DNA of 64,000 bases from Sphingobacteriales bacterium UTBCD1. GTDB taxonomy: Bacteria > Bacteroidota > Bacteroidia > Chitinophagales > Chitinophagaceae. Below the pieces are notes generated by a model. That model was not told the origin of the DNA, ran no database searches, and was given only the letters and a program-made list of their open reading frames with translations. The stretch spans positions 84,706-148,705 of the forward strand of contig MWTC01000003.1 of the NCBI GenBank assembly GCA_002066995.1, in the 5' to 3' direction. This document shows, one piece after another, positions 39,106 through 47,787 of this stretch; the first letter of the stretch is position 1; every line of letters begins with the position of its first letter. Both the position numbers and the translations under genes were made by a program.

Positions 39106-40104
39106 TCATGCCACCAAAAGGCTGCAACCCCGCAGGTCACTGTTATCTTTTCTGCCCAGAACTTCAAAACTTCCGTCTTCATATACCTTGCCCACATCAT
39201 CTGTGGCAATAAAACTGCAGGAAAAAAAATTCGCAAGATCAATGATATTGATCAGCCCTGGCCCATGGGGTTTCACCAAAGAAGGATCTTCTTCATCCCG
39301 GACCAATACTTTCATCCAGGGCGGACAGTAAAACAGACCATCCCCTTTTGAATATGCCTGGGATAATAATTCCGTCATCCCATATTCAGAATGAATGTCC
39401 GGAATGTTAAACGATTTTTTCAAAATCTCATGAACTTCTTCCCGGATCATTTCATTCCGCCGGCCTTTCATACCCCCGGTTTCCATGATGATCGTGTTTT
39501 TCAGCTGCAGTTCTTTCTTCTCAGCATTGATCATTTCTGCAAGATCAAGCAGTGCAAAAGTTACCCCGATCAAAATCGTTTTTTGCCTTTCACGCTCCAG
39601 CCGGGCCAACGTTGTAATCAGTTTATCATAATCGCTTAGATAAAAACCACTGGCCGGATGGCCACTCAGGCCGATCAGGCGGTCAGTCATGAATACCAAA
39701 GAAGAATTTCCCCTTTCTAAATATGAAGGTAATAATCCTAAAATACAATACTCGTTTACCGGGCCATAAAACAATTCAAACCCTTTTACAAAACTTTTTT
39801 CATACAATGAAAGATCTTTTACCGGGTGCCTGCTTTTCTCCATACCGGTAGTACCGCTGCTCTCAAAAATTGCCTGGGGCTGAAAGGCAGTCGCCCGGAT
39901 CGAATGAGTTTTAAAGAACCCGATGGGCAGGTAAGGAAACTTTTCAATATTGCCGGCGCCGGAGCTTTTAAAACCGAGCGCATCCGAGAAGGTTTTATAA
40001 AGGGGGTTATTTTCATATTGAAACCGGAAATTATCCCGTGCCAAAGAGGCAAAGTTTCCTGCGTTTGCCAAAAAAATTTTATCATTTTGCTCACCTGGTG
40101 CCAT
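39106..40104 (-). CDS. LuxE-like acyl-protein synthetase / adenylate-forming enzyme
   Basis: A 332-residue enzyme of the LuxE acyl-protein synthetase group, which belongs to the adenylate-forming superfamily and activates fatty or aryl acids as acyl-AMP. The ATP-binding loop QAIFESSGTTGMEKSRHPV and the later motif IHSEYGMTELLSQAYSKGDG are clear; a catalytic Cys/acceptor cannot be pinned down. It lacks the large C-terminal domain of full acyl-CoA ligases. Many Bacteroidota carry it alone, without lux genes, as here. Its stop codon lies two bases from that of the response regulator (convergent). Substrate unknown. Confidence 0.8.
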   Translation of the reverse strand: MAPGEQNDKIFLANAGNFASLARDNFRFQYENNPLYKTFSDALGFKSSGAGNIEKFPYLPIGFFKTHSIRATAFQPQAIFESSGTTGMEKSRHPVKDLSLYEKSFVKGFELFYGPVNEYCILGLLPSYLERGNSSLVFMTDRLIGLSGHPASGFYLSDYDKLITTLARLERERQKTILIGVTFALLDLAEMINAEKKELQLKNTIIMETGGMKGRRNEMIREEVHEILKKSFNIPDIHSEYGMTELLSQAYSKGDGLFYCPPWMKVLVRDEEDPSLVKPHGPGLINIIDLANFFSCSFIATDDVGKVYEDGSFEVLGRKDNSDLRGCSLLVA

Positions 40105-40127
40105 TAGGATAATATTCCGTTTACATG

Positions 40128-40135
40128 TAAATTTG
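40128..40135 (+). promoter_or_regulatory. Candidate -7 promoter box for the lipoprotein gene
   Basis: TAAATTTG, a perfect TAnnTTTG match, 14 bases before the lipoprotein ATG. There is no TTTG at the -33 position. Confidence 0.4.
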
Positions 40136-40149
40136 AGAAAAGAATCTTA

Positions 40150-40596
40150 ATGCGCTATTTTTTTATAGTTATTGTGGCATTGATTGTGGCAGGGTGTACT
40201 AAAAACAAATTCACCACAAAACCGCAGCTCAAAATTAAATCTATTAATTCAACCGATATTTCCGGTCCGCAAACCCTGGTTATTGTTCTGTCACTGACAG
40301 ATAAACAAGGTGACTATTCTACATTTTTTGCAGTAAAAAAGACCGTAGCTTCCTGTCCCAGCAGCAATTTCACTGATTCCACTTTGTTTCTGTTACCGCA
40401 AAGCTTTATTGATACCAAAAAAACAGAAGGTGAGATCACCGTAACACTGGATCAGATACACAGGGGCGCAAATACCTGCCTGGCCCCGGGCGGAGGTGTA
40501 AAAGCTGACACGGCCATTTTCAGTTTCTGGACCCGGGACAGGGCAGGAAATCTAAGTGATACAGTTTCTACCAAACCGATCATAATACGTAACTGA
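40150..40596 (+). CDS. Small lipoprotein, function unknown
   Basis: A 148-residue protein with a lipoprotein signal, MRYFFIVIVALIVAGCTKNK, whose Cys in VAGC would be lipidated. The mature part is beta-rich (LKIKSINSTDISGPQTLVIV, KTEGEITVTLDQI) and ends with AIFSFWTRDRAGNLSDTVST, which resembles an Ig-like or bacterial surface fold. I do not recognise a named family. It stands between a divergent LuxE-like gene and the operon that starts at 40754; a promoter box precedes that operon, so it is probably transcribed separately. Confidence 0.75.
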   Translation: MRYFFIVIVALIVAGCTKNKFTTKPQLKIKSINSTDISGPQTLVIVLSLTDKQGDYSTFFAVKKTVASCPSSNFTDSTLFLLPQSFIDTKKTEGEITVTLDQIHRGANTCLAPGGGVKADTAIFSFWTRDRAGNLSDTVSTKPIIIRN

Positions 40597-40713
40597 TTTG
40601 CTGAAATGATCCGAAGCAACCTGCTTACAATTTTAATATAGTACATCGTCAGAATATCCTTTCAATTATAAATTACACCGGGAGCACGGATTATCCATTA
40701 GCACTTCGCTGCT

Positions 40714-40721
40714 TATCTTTG
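40714..40721 (+). promoter_or_regulatory. Candidate -7 promoter box for the envelope-glycan operon
   Basis: TATCTTTG, a perfect TAnnTTTG match, 32 bases before the ATG at 40754. It would start transcription of the M42 gene and, through its overlaps, of the five genes that follow. Confidence 0.45.
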
Positions 40722-40753
40722 CACATTCTTTGATCATTAAAAAATCCACCATT

Positions 40754-41863
40754 ATGGCAGTAAAGATAAAAGCAAAGAGATCTGTTATTACGGAAAAATC
40801 ACTTCAGTTCTTCAGAAATTATATAAACAATCCCTCCCCGGTAGGATTTGAATCAGCAGGGCAAAAACTATGGCTGCACTACATTAATGAGTATGTGGAC
40901 AAACGTTTTGTTGATCCGTACGGAACTGCCGTTGGTATTATAAACCCCGATTCGAATTTCAAAATTGTCATAGAAGCACATGCTGACGAGATCAGTTGGT
41001 TTGTCAACTATATTACTCCTGAAGGCCTCATATACCTGAAACGAAACGGGGGTGTTGATGCCCAGATAGCACCGGCACAGAGAGTAATCATACATGGGAA
41101 AAAAGGGCCTGTGAAAGCTGTATTCGGCTGGCCAGCTATTCATACACGCCTCGCCAATCCCGACCAAAAAGAACCTCAGCCCAAAACTGAAAACCTCTGG
41201 CTGGATTGCGGCGTTACCAGTAAAAAGGATGTGGAAACATTAGGAGTACATATCGGGGCCGTGGTAACTTACCAGGACGGTTTTGATGAACTTGCCAATG
41301 GATTTTATGTAGGCAGAGCTTTTGATAACCGGGTCGGTGGCTTTATGATAGCAGAAGTGGCAAGGCTGCTAAAAGAAACCAAAAAGAAACTTCCCTTTTC
41401 ATTGTATGTGGTCAATGCAGTCCAGGAAGAAATAGGCCTGCGGGGTGCAGAAATGATTGCAAGAAGAATCAGACCGGATGTGGCTATCGTCACGGATGTA
41501 ACGCACGACACATCCACCCCAATGATCAATAAAAATATTGAAGGGGATGTAAAATGCGGCAAAGGGCCTTCTTTATCATACGCACCTGCTATCCATAATA
41601 AATTACTGAGCCTTGTAGAAAAAGTAGCTACCGATAAAAAAATTCCTGTGCAATGGAGAGCGTTAAGCCGCAGCACCGGTACGGATACGGATTCATTTGC
41701 GTATGCAAATGACGGCTGTCCTTCTGTTCTCATTTCCCTTCCATTACGCTATATGCATACTACGGTGGAAATGATACACAAGGACGACATAGAAAACACC
41801 ATCCGGCTGATGTATGAAACATTGTTAACTTTAACTCCAAAGACTAATCTCAGTTACCTGTAA
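40754..41863 (+). CDS. M42-family metallopeptidase
   Basis: A 369-residue M42 aminopeptidase (the glutamyl/deblocking aminopeptidase family; a member was once called endoglucanase). Zn-site residues are seen in VIEAHADEISWFV, FYVGRAFDNRVGGFM, VNAVQEEIGLRGAEM, AIVTDVTHDTSTPMI and LPLRYMHTTVEM. The ATG at 40754 (MAVKIKAKRS) is preferred over an in-frame TTG at 40730. It is cytoplasmic. Its TAA shares a base with the ATG of the small gene (TAATG), so it looks like the first gene of the envelope operon, though its peptidase role there is unclear. Confidence 0.93.
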   Translation: MAVKIKAKRSVITEKSLQFFRNYINNPSPVGFESAGQKLWLHYINEYVDKRFVDPYGTAVGIINPDSNFKIVIEAHADEISWFVNYITPEGLIYLKRNGGVDAQIAPAQRVIIHGKKGPVKAVFGWPAIHTRLANPDQKEPQPKTENLWLDCGVTSKKDVETLGVHIGAVVTYQDGFDELANGFYVGRAFDNRVGGFMIAEVARLLKETKKKLPFSLYVVNAVQEEIGLRGAEMIARRIRPDVAIVTDVTHDTSTPMINKNIEGDVKCGKGPSLSYAPAIHNKLLSLVEKVATDKKIPVQWRALSRSTGTDTDSFAYANDGCPSVLISLPLRYMHTTVEMIHKDDIENTIRLMYETLLTLTPKTNLSYL

Positions 41864-42030
41864 TGCTGCACGGCATTTTATATATTGATCCGGGAAGCGG
41901 CAGCTATTTAGTCCAGGTAATCGTTGCCGGGGTATTGGGAATCATTTTCTTTTTTAAAAATATCTGGACATGGATCAAATCCGTGTTCAGCAGGTCTCCA
42001 AAAAATCCAAATGATAATTCTTCTTCCTGA
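41863..42030 (+). CDS. 55-residue membrane protein with a YIDPGSGS motif
   Basis: A small gene easily missed by length filters: ATG at 41863, TGA at 42028-42030, 55 residues. It begins MLHGILYIDPGSGSYLVQVI, followed by one hydrophobic segment (VIVAGVLGIIFFF), a basic/aromatic stretch (KNIWTWIKS) and a polar Ser/Asn tail. Its start overlaps the M42 stop by one base (TAATG), and its stop overlaps the methyltransferase start by one base (TGATG), which argues strongly for translation and coupling. I recall small proteins with a similar D-P-G-[ST]-G-S motif next to methyltransferase and phosphatase-superfamily genes, but I know of no assigned function. It may be a membrane subunit or adaptor. Confidence 0.8.
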   Translation: MLHGILYIDPGSGSYLVQVIVAGVLGIIFFFKNIWTWIKSVFSRSPKNPNDNSSS

Positions 42031-43421
42031 TGACAGACTCCGTCATTTTTCATGCTGCATCTTACCGTGATCCGTCCGGGTTCATTTTTACAAAGAACGG
42101 AACACTGTACCGGCAGGTCAACCAGGAATACCGGGAACATTTTGATCATTTCACCCGCAGCGGCTGTTATGAAAAACTGGTTAAAAACAACCTGCTGTTA
42201 CCTCATGCGGTATTGGATGAAAATCTGACCGGCTCAGTCAACTGGTACCAAACACTGAAACCTGAGGAGATTGAATTTATCACCTATCCCTATGAGTGGA
42301 GTTTTTCCATGCTGAAAGATGCTGCCCTGCTGACCCTGCAGATCTTGAAAGAAGCAATCAGCTTTGGAATGATTTTAAAAGACGCCACTCCATTGAATGT
42401 GCAATGGTTCCGGGGACAATTTATTTTCATAGACACTTTATCGTTTGAAAAATTTGATGAAACACCCTGGATAGCATACCGGCAATTTTGTGAAACTTTC
42501 TTAAGCCCGCTGCTGCTGATGCATTATTCAAAAAAACCGTTAGAACATCTCCAGCTGTCATTTCCTGAGGGAATTCCCCTGGAGATAACAAGTTCATTGC
42601 TTCCTTCCAAAAGTAAATTCTCATTACAATCCTACCTGCACATTCATTTACATTCTAAAGTTTCATCAAATCATGCCGGTGAAAAACAAAAAAAGGTAAA
42701 ATTTTCAAAGCAGAAATTATTAAACCTCGTTTACGGGATGGAAAGCATGATCCAAAAACTTAAGATTCCGAAAACTAAAAGTATCTGGTCGTCTTATTAC
42801 ACCGAAGCAGCCGGAAGAGAAGATTATCTCGGGCAGAAAAAGAAGATAATTTCCGAATGGCTAAGTGAAATGAAAGATGTAACGAAGGCGATGGATCTTG
42901 GCTCCAACAATGGTGAATTTTCAAAATTAATCGCTGCTGCAGGAATTCATACCATAGCAGCAGATGCTGATCCTTATTGCATTGATGAACTTTATTCGGA
43001 AATAAAGAAAAACCGGATTGAAAACATTCAGCCATTGATCCTTGATCTTGCCAATCCTTCACCTTCCTCGGGAGTTAATAACCGGGAACGGTCCTCTTTC
43101 TTAGAAAGGTCAGCACCTGGCCTGGCCATAGCGCTGGCGCTGATCCATCACCTGGCAATAGGGAAAAATATCCCTTTCCCGCCTATGGCCACTCTGTTCA
43201 GCCAATTGCTTAAAAATCCGGGTTCAAAACTGATCATCGAATTTGTACCAAAAGAAGACGAAAAAGTGAAGTTGTTGTTGCAAAACAGGAGAGATATTTT
43301 CAATAATTACAACGAAATGGAATTTCTGAATGCTTTCAAAAAGCATTTTGTGGTATTGAAGGAATTTGCTATTCCCGGCAGTGAAAGAATTTTGTTTTTG
43401 ATGGAACGGGTTATCCAATGA
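42030..43421 (+). CDS. SAM-dependent methyltransferase, NoeA-like
   Basis: A 463-residue protein in two parts. The N-terminal ~230 residues (SVIFHAASYRDPSGFIFTKN; ITYPYEWSFSMLKDAALLTL; KDATPLNVQWFRGQFIFIDT) resemble the N-terminal region of NoeA-type nodulation methyltransferases. The C-terminal half is a Rossmann methyltransferase with SAM loop AMDLGSNNGEFSKLIAAAG, acidic loop TIAADADPYCIDELY, and AIALALIHHLAIGKNIPF. It probably methylates a surface glycan or lipid carrier; this is inferred from the neighbours. It begins one base inside the small gene's stop and is followed by GT2 after 16 bases. Confidence 0.8.
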   Translation: MTDSVIFHAASYRDPSGFIFTKNGTLYRQVNQEYREHFDHFTRSGCYEKLVKNNLLLPHAVLDENLTGSVNWYQTLKPEEIEFITYPYEWSFSMLKDAALLTLQILKEAISFGMILKDATPLNVQWFRGQFIFIDTLSFEKFDETPWIAYRQFCETFLSPLLLMHYSKKPLEHLQLSFPEGIPLEITSSLLPSKSKFSLQSYLHIHLHSKVSSNHAGEKQKKVKFSKQKLLNLVYGMESMIQKLKIPKTKSIWSSYYTEAAGREDYLGQKKKIISEWLSEMKDVTKAMDLGSNNGEFSKLIAAAGIHTIAADADPYCIDELYSEIKKNRIENIQPLILDLANPSPSSGVNNRERSSFLERSAPGLAIALALIHHLAIGKNIPFPPMATLFSQLLKNPGSKLIIEFVPKEDEKVKLLLQNRRDIFNNYNEMEFLNAFKKHFVVLKEFAIPGSERILFLMERVIQ

Positions 43422-43437
43422 TCAATTAATATTGCAC

Positions 43438-44598
43438 ATGCCTGAACTTTCAATCATTATCCCCTGCCTGAATGAAGCGGCTACTTTAGGCTTCTGCCTG
43501 GAAAAAGCAAGCTCTTTTATCAGGGAAAATAAAATTGACGGGGAGATCATTGTGGCAGACAACGGCAGTACAGACGGTTCAGCCGGAATAGCCAGACGCT
43601 TTAACAGTATGGTTACAGAAGAATCAAAAAAGGGTTATGGCAGCACCCTGATCACCGGCATTAAATCATCAAAAGGGAAATTCATTATCATGGGTGATGC
43701 CGATGATACGTATGATTTTTCAGGCATCATGCCTTTCCTGGAATTATTGAGAGAAGGAAATGACCTGGTAGTCGGCAATCGTTTCAAAGGAGGGATCAAA
43801 AAAAATGCAATGCCCTTTCTGCACCGTTATATCGGGAACCCTCTTTTATCTTTTGCAGGAAGATTATTCTTTAAAATTAGAATCGGCGACTTTCATTGCG
43901 GGCTCAGGGGTTTCAGCAGGCAATGTTATGATGAACTGCAGCTTCACACTACCGGGATGGAGTTTGCATCTGAAATGATCGTAAAGGCAAGCCTGCTCAA
44001 AAAAAGAATTGCTGAAACACCTGTAACTCTTTATAAAGACCGACGCAACAAGCCTTCGCACCTGCGTACCTGGAGAGACGGATGGCGGCATCTGAGGTTT
44101 TTATTATTGTACAGTCCCCGGTGGCTTTTCCTGATCCCCGGTATCATGCTCATGATCTTCGGTTTGATCTGCTCTGTTTCGCTTATCATGGGCCCGGTTA
44201 CGATCAATGGCAAACGATTTGATGTACATACACTCATGTTCATGTCCGGTTTTGTATTGCTCGGTTTTCAGTTTATCAGCCTTTATGTTTTCACAAGAGT
44301 TTATACAGCCACTCATGGGTTGATCCCTCATCAGCAAAATTTCATGAAACGGTTTCATAGATATTTTAAGCTGGAACGGGGAATCCTGCTGGGAATTGTA
44401 TTATCAATAACGGGGCTGGTCTTAATAATAAAATCTTTTTTGATTTGGAGAAATACCGGATTCGGAGACCTGGACCCGGAAGTGGTCCTCCGTTGGGTGA
44501 TTCCATCGGTCACTCTTTTGTTATTGGGTGTTCAGCTCATCATATCCTGTTTCTATCTTAGTATATTAGCAATCAGGATCGGCAACGTTGAAAAATAA
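43438..44598 (+). CDS. Glycosyltransferase family 2 with C-terminal membrane segments
   Basis: A 386-residue GT2 enzyme of the dolichyl-phosphate-mannose-synthase type. The N-terminal GT-A domain has LSIIIPCLNEAATLGFCLEK, IVADNGSTDGSAGIA, the metal-binding GDADDTYDF and FHCGLRGFSRQCYDELQL. After residue 220 come four hydrophobic helices (for example WLFLIPGIMLMIFGLICSVS). It would charge a polyprenyl-phosphate with a sugar on the cytoplasmic face, feeding the membrane transferase encoded next (12-base gap). The ATG at 43438 is preferred over TTG at 43432. Confidence 0.9.
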   Translation: MPELSIIIPCLNEAATLGFCLEKASSFIRENKIDGEIIVADNGSTDGSAGIARRFNSMVTEESKKGYGSTLITGIKSSKGKFIIMGDADDTYDFSGIMPFLELLREGNDLVVGNRFKGGIKKNAMPFLHRYIGNPLLSFAGRLFFKIRIGDFHCGLRGFSRQCYDELQLHTTGMEFASEMIVKASLLKKRIAETPVTLYKDRRNKPSHLRTWRDGWRHLRFLLLYSPRWLFLIPGIMLMIFGLICSVSLIMGPVTINGKRFDVHTLMFMSGFVLLGFQFISLYVFTRVYTATHGLIPHQQNFMKRFHRYFKLERGILLGIVLSITGLVLIIKSFLIWRNTGFGDLDPEVVLRWVIPSVTLLLLGVQLIISCFYLSILAIRIGNVEK

Positions 44599-44610
44599 TT
44601 CTGAAGCAGG

Positions 44611-46212
44611 TTGATAAAAAATATTCCACATAAGTATATAATTGGCATCGCTCTTTTATTGTATGTGATCCTGCAGAGCTACTGCATTCAACTACTTTCC
44701 CCGAATTATGACGAAGGAAGTTTTGCCGCTTATGGCGCTTCGATCTTAAAAAGAGAAGGAAACAAGGACATCGTACGGTTTGACAGCAAACTTCCCATCA
44801 CCGCACTGAACATGATCCCACGGGCAGTTGAACAGATCATTCACCCGGGTCTCACTAAAAACAGCGAAGTGAGTGACATTATCAGCGGAAGATATGTTTC
44901 ATTGCTGGCAACAATATTACTTTCACTTGTCATTTATTACTGGTCCGATAAATTATACGGGAAAAGTGCGGGATTGTTCAGCTTCTTCATTTTTCTGATC
45001 TCTCCGGATTTTTTAGCCCACGGGATCTTTGTTTCTTCCGACATCTTTGCCTGCCTGTTCATGACCCTCTGCCTGTTGTACCTGTGGAAGTATTGCCGGG
45101 AGAAAAAAACAAAGGACTTCGTGCTGATGAGTTTATTTACATCAATGGCACTGATCTCCAAATTCTCAATGGTTCATCTGCTCCTCATCATCCCTGCACT
45201 GTTAATATTGAATTTTTTATTTCAGAAAAACGGAACTGAACATCGCCGGTTCCTGACCGGGAAAGGCTTTTTACTTTTCCTGATCTTCCTGTGCAGCAAC
45301 TGGCTTGTAATTTCGGCAGCTCATTTATTTTACGGAATGTTCCTCCCTCTGAACGATTATCATTTCATGAGCGGCACGTTTACAGGGATCCAATCTCTTT
45401 TCCATTTTGCCGGCAACTATCTTTTCATTCCGCTCCCCTCTTCATACATCAGCAGCATGGACGCTGTCATGTATTTTGATCATCTCGGAGGCGGAGTGCC
45501 CGGAAGCCTGAACGGTCCTCCATATATTTTAGGGATGAACAGTATCCATGGATTCTGGTACTATTATTTTGTAGTTTTATTTTATAAGCTTCCCATTCCG
45601 GTATGGATCCTGGTCGTTCTGCTATTATTCACCGTCTTTAAAAAAAATTTCAACAGATCATTTTGGAAAAATGAAATGTTCCTGCTCCTCCCTGTAATTT
45701 ACTTCCTGGTCTACCTGAACTTTTTTTATTCCACCCAGGTTGGTATCCGGCATATCATGATCATATTTCCATTACTTTATATCTCCTTTGGCAGCATTTT
45801 TAAATACCTCAGTTCCCGTGTGTCATATTACCTGCTGCCCCTGATTCTTGTTTTCCAGTTGGTTTCTGTTTCTTTTTACTTTCCTCATTTTTTACCCTAT
45901 ACCAATGAATTTATCCGGAATAAAAGAATGGCATACAGGAAAATTGCTGATACCAATATTTGTTACGGAGAAGGCGCCGTCTTTCTTAAAAAATATCTTA
46001 AGAAAAATAAAGATGCCGTTTACCTTCCTGGCAAACCCATAGCCGGCAAAGTGGTCATGGAGGTAAATGAAATGCTGAACCTGAATATACAGACCATGGG
46101 GAAATATGACTGGGCAAGGAACCTGATCCCTGTGGATGATATTCAATCACAATACCTCATTTTTAATGTAAGCAAAGAGCAAGCTGATTCATTGTTAAAA
46201 ATTCATCCCTGA
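44611..46212 (+). CDS. GT39-like integral membrane glycosyltransferase
   Basis: A 533-residue protein with about ten membrane helices and the acidic first loop (LSPNYDEGSFAAYGASILKR) typical of GT39/ArnT-type enzymes that use polyprenyl-phosphate sugars on the outer face of the inner membrane. A periplasmic C-terminal domain follows the last helix (after residue 430). The only reasonable start is a TTG at 44611 preceded by a purine-rich stretch (GAAGCAGG). Together with GT2 it forms the usual pair: GT2 loads the lipid carrier and the GT39-like enzyme transfers the sugar outside. Acceptor unknown. One base separates its stop from the next ATG. Confidence 0.8.
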   Translation: MIKNIPHKYIIGIALLLYVILQSYCIQLLSPNYDEGSFAAYGASILKREGNKDIVRFDSKLPITALNMIPRAVEQIIHPGLTKNSEVSDIISGRYVSLLATILLSLVIYYWSDKLYGKSAGLFSFFIFLISPDFLAHGIFVSSDIFACLFMTLCLLYLWKYCREKKTKDFVLMSLFTSMALISKFSMVHLLLIIPALLILNFLFQKNGTEHRRFLTGKGFLLFLIFLCSNWLVISAAHLFYGMFLPLNDYHFMSGTFTGIQSLFHFAGNYLFIPLPSSYISSMDAVMYFDHLGGGVPGSLNGPPYILGMNSIHGFWYYYFVVLFYKLPIPVWILVVLLLFTVFKKNFNRSFWKNEMFLLLPVIYFLVYLNFFYSTQVGIRHIMIIFPLLYISFGSIFKYLSSRVSYYLLPLILVFQLVSVSFYFPHFLPYTNEFIRNKRMAYRKIADTNICYGEGAVFLKKYLKKNKDAVYLPGKPIAGKVVMEVNEMLNLNIQTMGKYDWARNLIPVDDIQSQYLIFNVSKEQADSLLKIHP

Positions 46213-46213
46213 A

Positions 46214-47752
46214 ATGCAGCTGATTAAAAACTTTTTAGAACGTTGGGGAATTCATTGCTTCCTGTTGCCATTGTTCTTTATTCTGCATACGTACATTCAG
46301 TATTACGGATTGGTAAGTACGGGTATTACCCTGAAAATATTCTTTATAATACTGTCGGTGACCGTTGCAGTTTTCTTTTTATTACTGCTGATTACACGAA
46401 ATGCGAATAAGAGCATGCAACTGGCAACACTCTATGGTTTCCTGTTTTTGTTCTTCGGGGTTATAAAAGATCTTATAAGTGATGACCTCCGTATCCATTT
46501 TCTATCCAGGTATATAGTATTGCTGCCGCTTCTTTTTATCCTTGCTGTCCTGCTCACAATCCTGATCCTGAAAAAGAGAGACTTCAGAAAGAGCAATCTT
46601 TATGAAAACATACTGCTTCTGGTTTTTATCGGCATTGACTGTGTAAAGATCCTGTTTACCGCCAATATCAGTTTTATAAATAAAAATCTCTTGGTTAACC
46701 CGGATATTATTCAAACCGTACGTCTTGACACGAGCATATCAAAACCGGATGTCTATTTCCTTGTTTTTGATTCTTATCCAGGCAGTGAATTTCTGAAAAC
46801 AACTATGCAGTATAATAACTCTTCTTTTGATTCCGCATTGATCCAAAGAGGTTTTTTTGTCGAAAAAAGTACGAGGAGTAATTACAACCGGACAATTTTT
46901 TCCTTATCCTCCACTTTGAATTTTCAATACCTGAATGGTATTAAAGAAAATGCAAGCGCATCTTCCAAAGAATATAGCCTGGCCAGGCTCAGCATCAAAT
47001 ATTCTATCGTACCCGAATTGTTTCAAAGCTCTGGCTATACAAATTACAACTTATCCATTTTTGATTTTCCTGATCATCCAGCATTGTACAGGGAAAGTTT
47101 CCTGACATTGCCGGATCAAGACGTTCTGTTATACAACACACTTCAAGGCAGAATTAAAAATGATATTCTTTGGAATCTAATTTTATGGATGGATCGCAAA
47201 AGATACAAAGAAATAAAACCGGTCAGCTTCGACGAAGAATTTACTGCCGATAAAAAAAGACAGTTACACTTCAATAATACCGTTATAGACTCCGTGGTGA
47301 AAATACCGGTGATAAAAACCAACAAACCAAAATTCATCTATGCACATTTTTATCTTCCCCATCCACCTTTCTTTTATAACGCTAAAGGAGAACTAAACGA
47401 CCTGAATTATATCTTAACTGATGAATCATTGACCAACAGGAATCTTTTTCTCTCCTATCTTCAATACACGAATGATCAAATCATTCGTATCATAGATTCT
47501 ATTCAGAAATTATCACCAAAACCGCCGGTAATTATTATACAAAGTGATCACGGATTCAGGGATTTCAAAGGAGGAACACCCTATTCTGAACTTTACTTCG
47601 ATAATTACTCTGCTTTTTATTTCCCTGACAGAAATTATAACATGATCTATGACAGCATGACCAACATCAATACCTTTCCTGTTTTTTTCAATAAATATTT
47701 CAATGCAAAAATACCATTGCAAAAAGACTCTATGGTTGCCATGCCCTATTGA
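46214..47752 (+). CDS. Alkaline-phosphatase-superfamily (sulfatase-like) membrane protein
   Basis: A 512-residue protein with four to five N-terminal helices (first 140 residues) and a periplasmic sulfatase/phosphotransferase-like domain. Metal-site residues appear in KPDVYFLVFDSYPGSEFL and VIIIQSDHGFRDFK, and a likely nucleophile Thr in SNYNRTIFSLSSTLNFQYL. No formylglycine-type Cys/Ser motif (CxPSR) is present, so it is more likely a phosphoethanolamine- or phosphoglycerol-type transferase, or a phosphodiesterase, than a true sulfatase. It is the last gene of the operon, with a terminator directly after the stop. Confidence 0.82.
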   Translation: MQLIKNFLERWGIHCFLLPLFFILHTYIQYYGLVSTGITLKIFFIILSVTVAVFFLLLLITRNANKSMQLATLYGFLFLFFGVIKDLISDDLRIHFLSRYIVLLPLLFILAVLLTILILKKRDFRKSNLYENILLLVFIGIDCVKILFTANISFINKNLLVNPDIIQTVRLDTSISKPDVYFLVFDSYPGSEFLKTTMQYNNSSFDSALIQRGFFVEKSTRSNYNRTIFSLSSTLNFQYLNGIKENASASSKEYSLARLSIKYSIVPELFQSSGYTNYNLSIFDFPDHPALYRESFLTLPDQDVLLYNTLQGRIKNDILWNLILWMDRKRYKEIKPVSFDEEFTADKKRQLHFNNTVIDSVVKIPVIKTNKPKFIYAHFYLPHPPFFYNAKGELNDLNYILTDESLTNRNLFLSYLQYTNDQIIRIIDSIQKLSPKPPVIIIQSDHGFRDFKGGTPYSELYFDNYSAFYFPDRNYNMIYDSMTNINTFPVFFNKYFNAKIPLQKDSMVAMPY

Positions 47753-47778
47753 CCGGGAAATACCCGGGTTTTATTTAA
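47753..47778 (+). terminator. Terminator of the envelope-glycan operon
   Basis: CCGGG (47753-47757), loop AAATA, then CCCGG (47763-47767), followed by GTTTTATTTAAAAA. It directly follows the TGA of the preceding gene and lies between convergent genes. The stem is short but GC-pure. Confidence 0.65.
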
Positions 47779-47787
47779 AAATCTCTC

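Noticed and set aside
44582..44595. Further LacI operator candidates such as CAACGTTG in the GT2 gene and AAACGTTT at about 61334
   Set aside because: They are inside coding sequence and share only the AACGTT core, not the full 12-mer.
46214..47752. True sulfatase
   Set aside because: The C/S-x-P-x-R formylglycine motif is missing and four to five N-terminal helices point to a membrane phosphotransferase or phosphodiesterase type.
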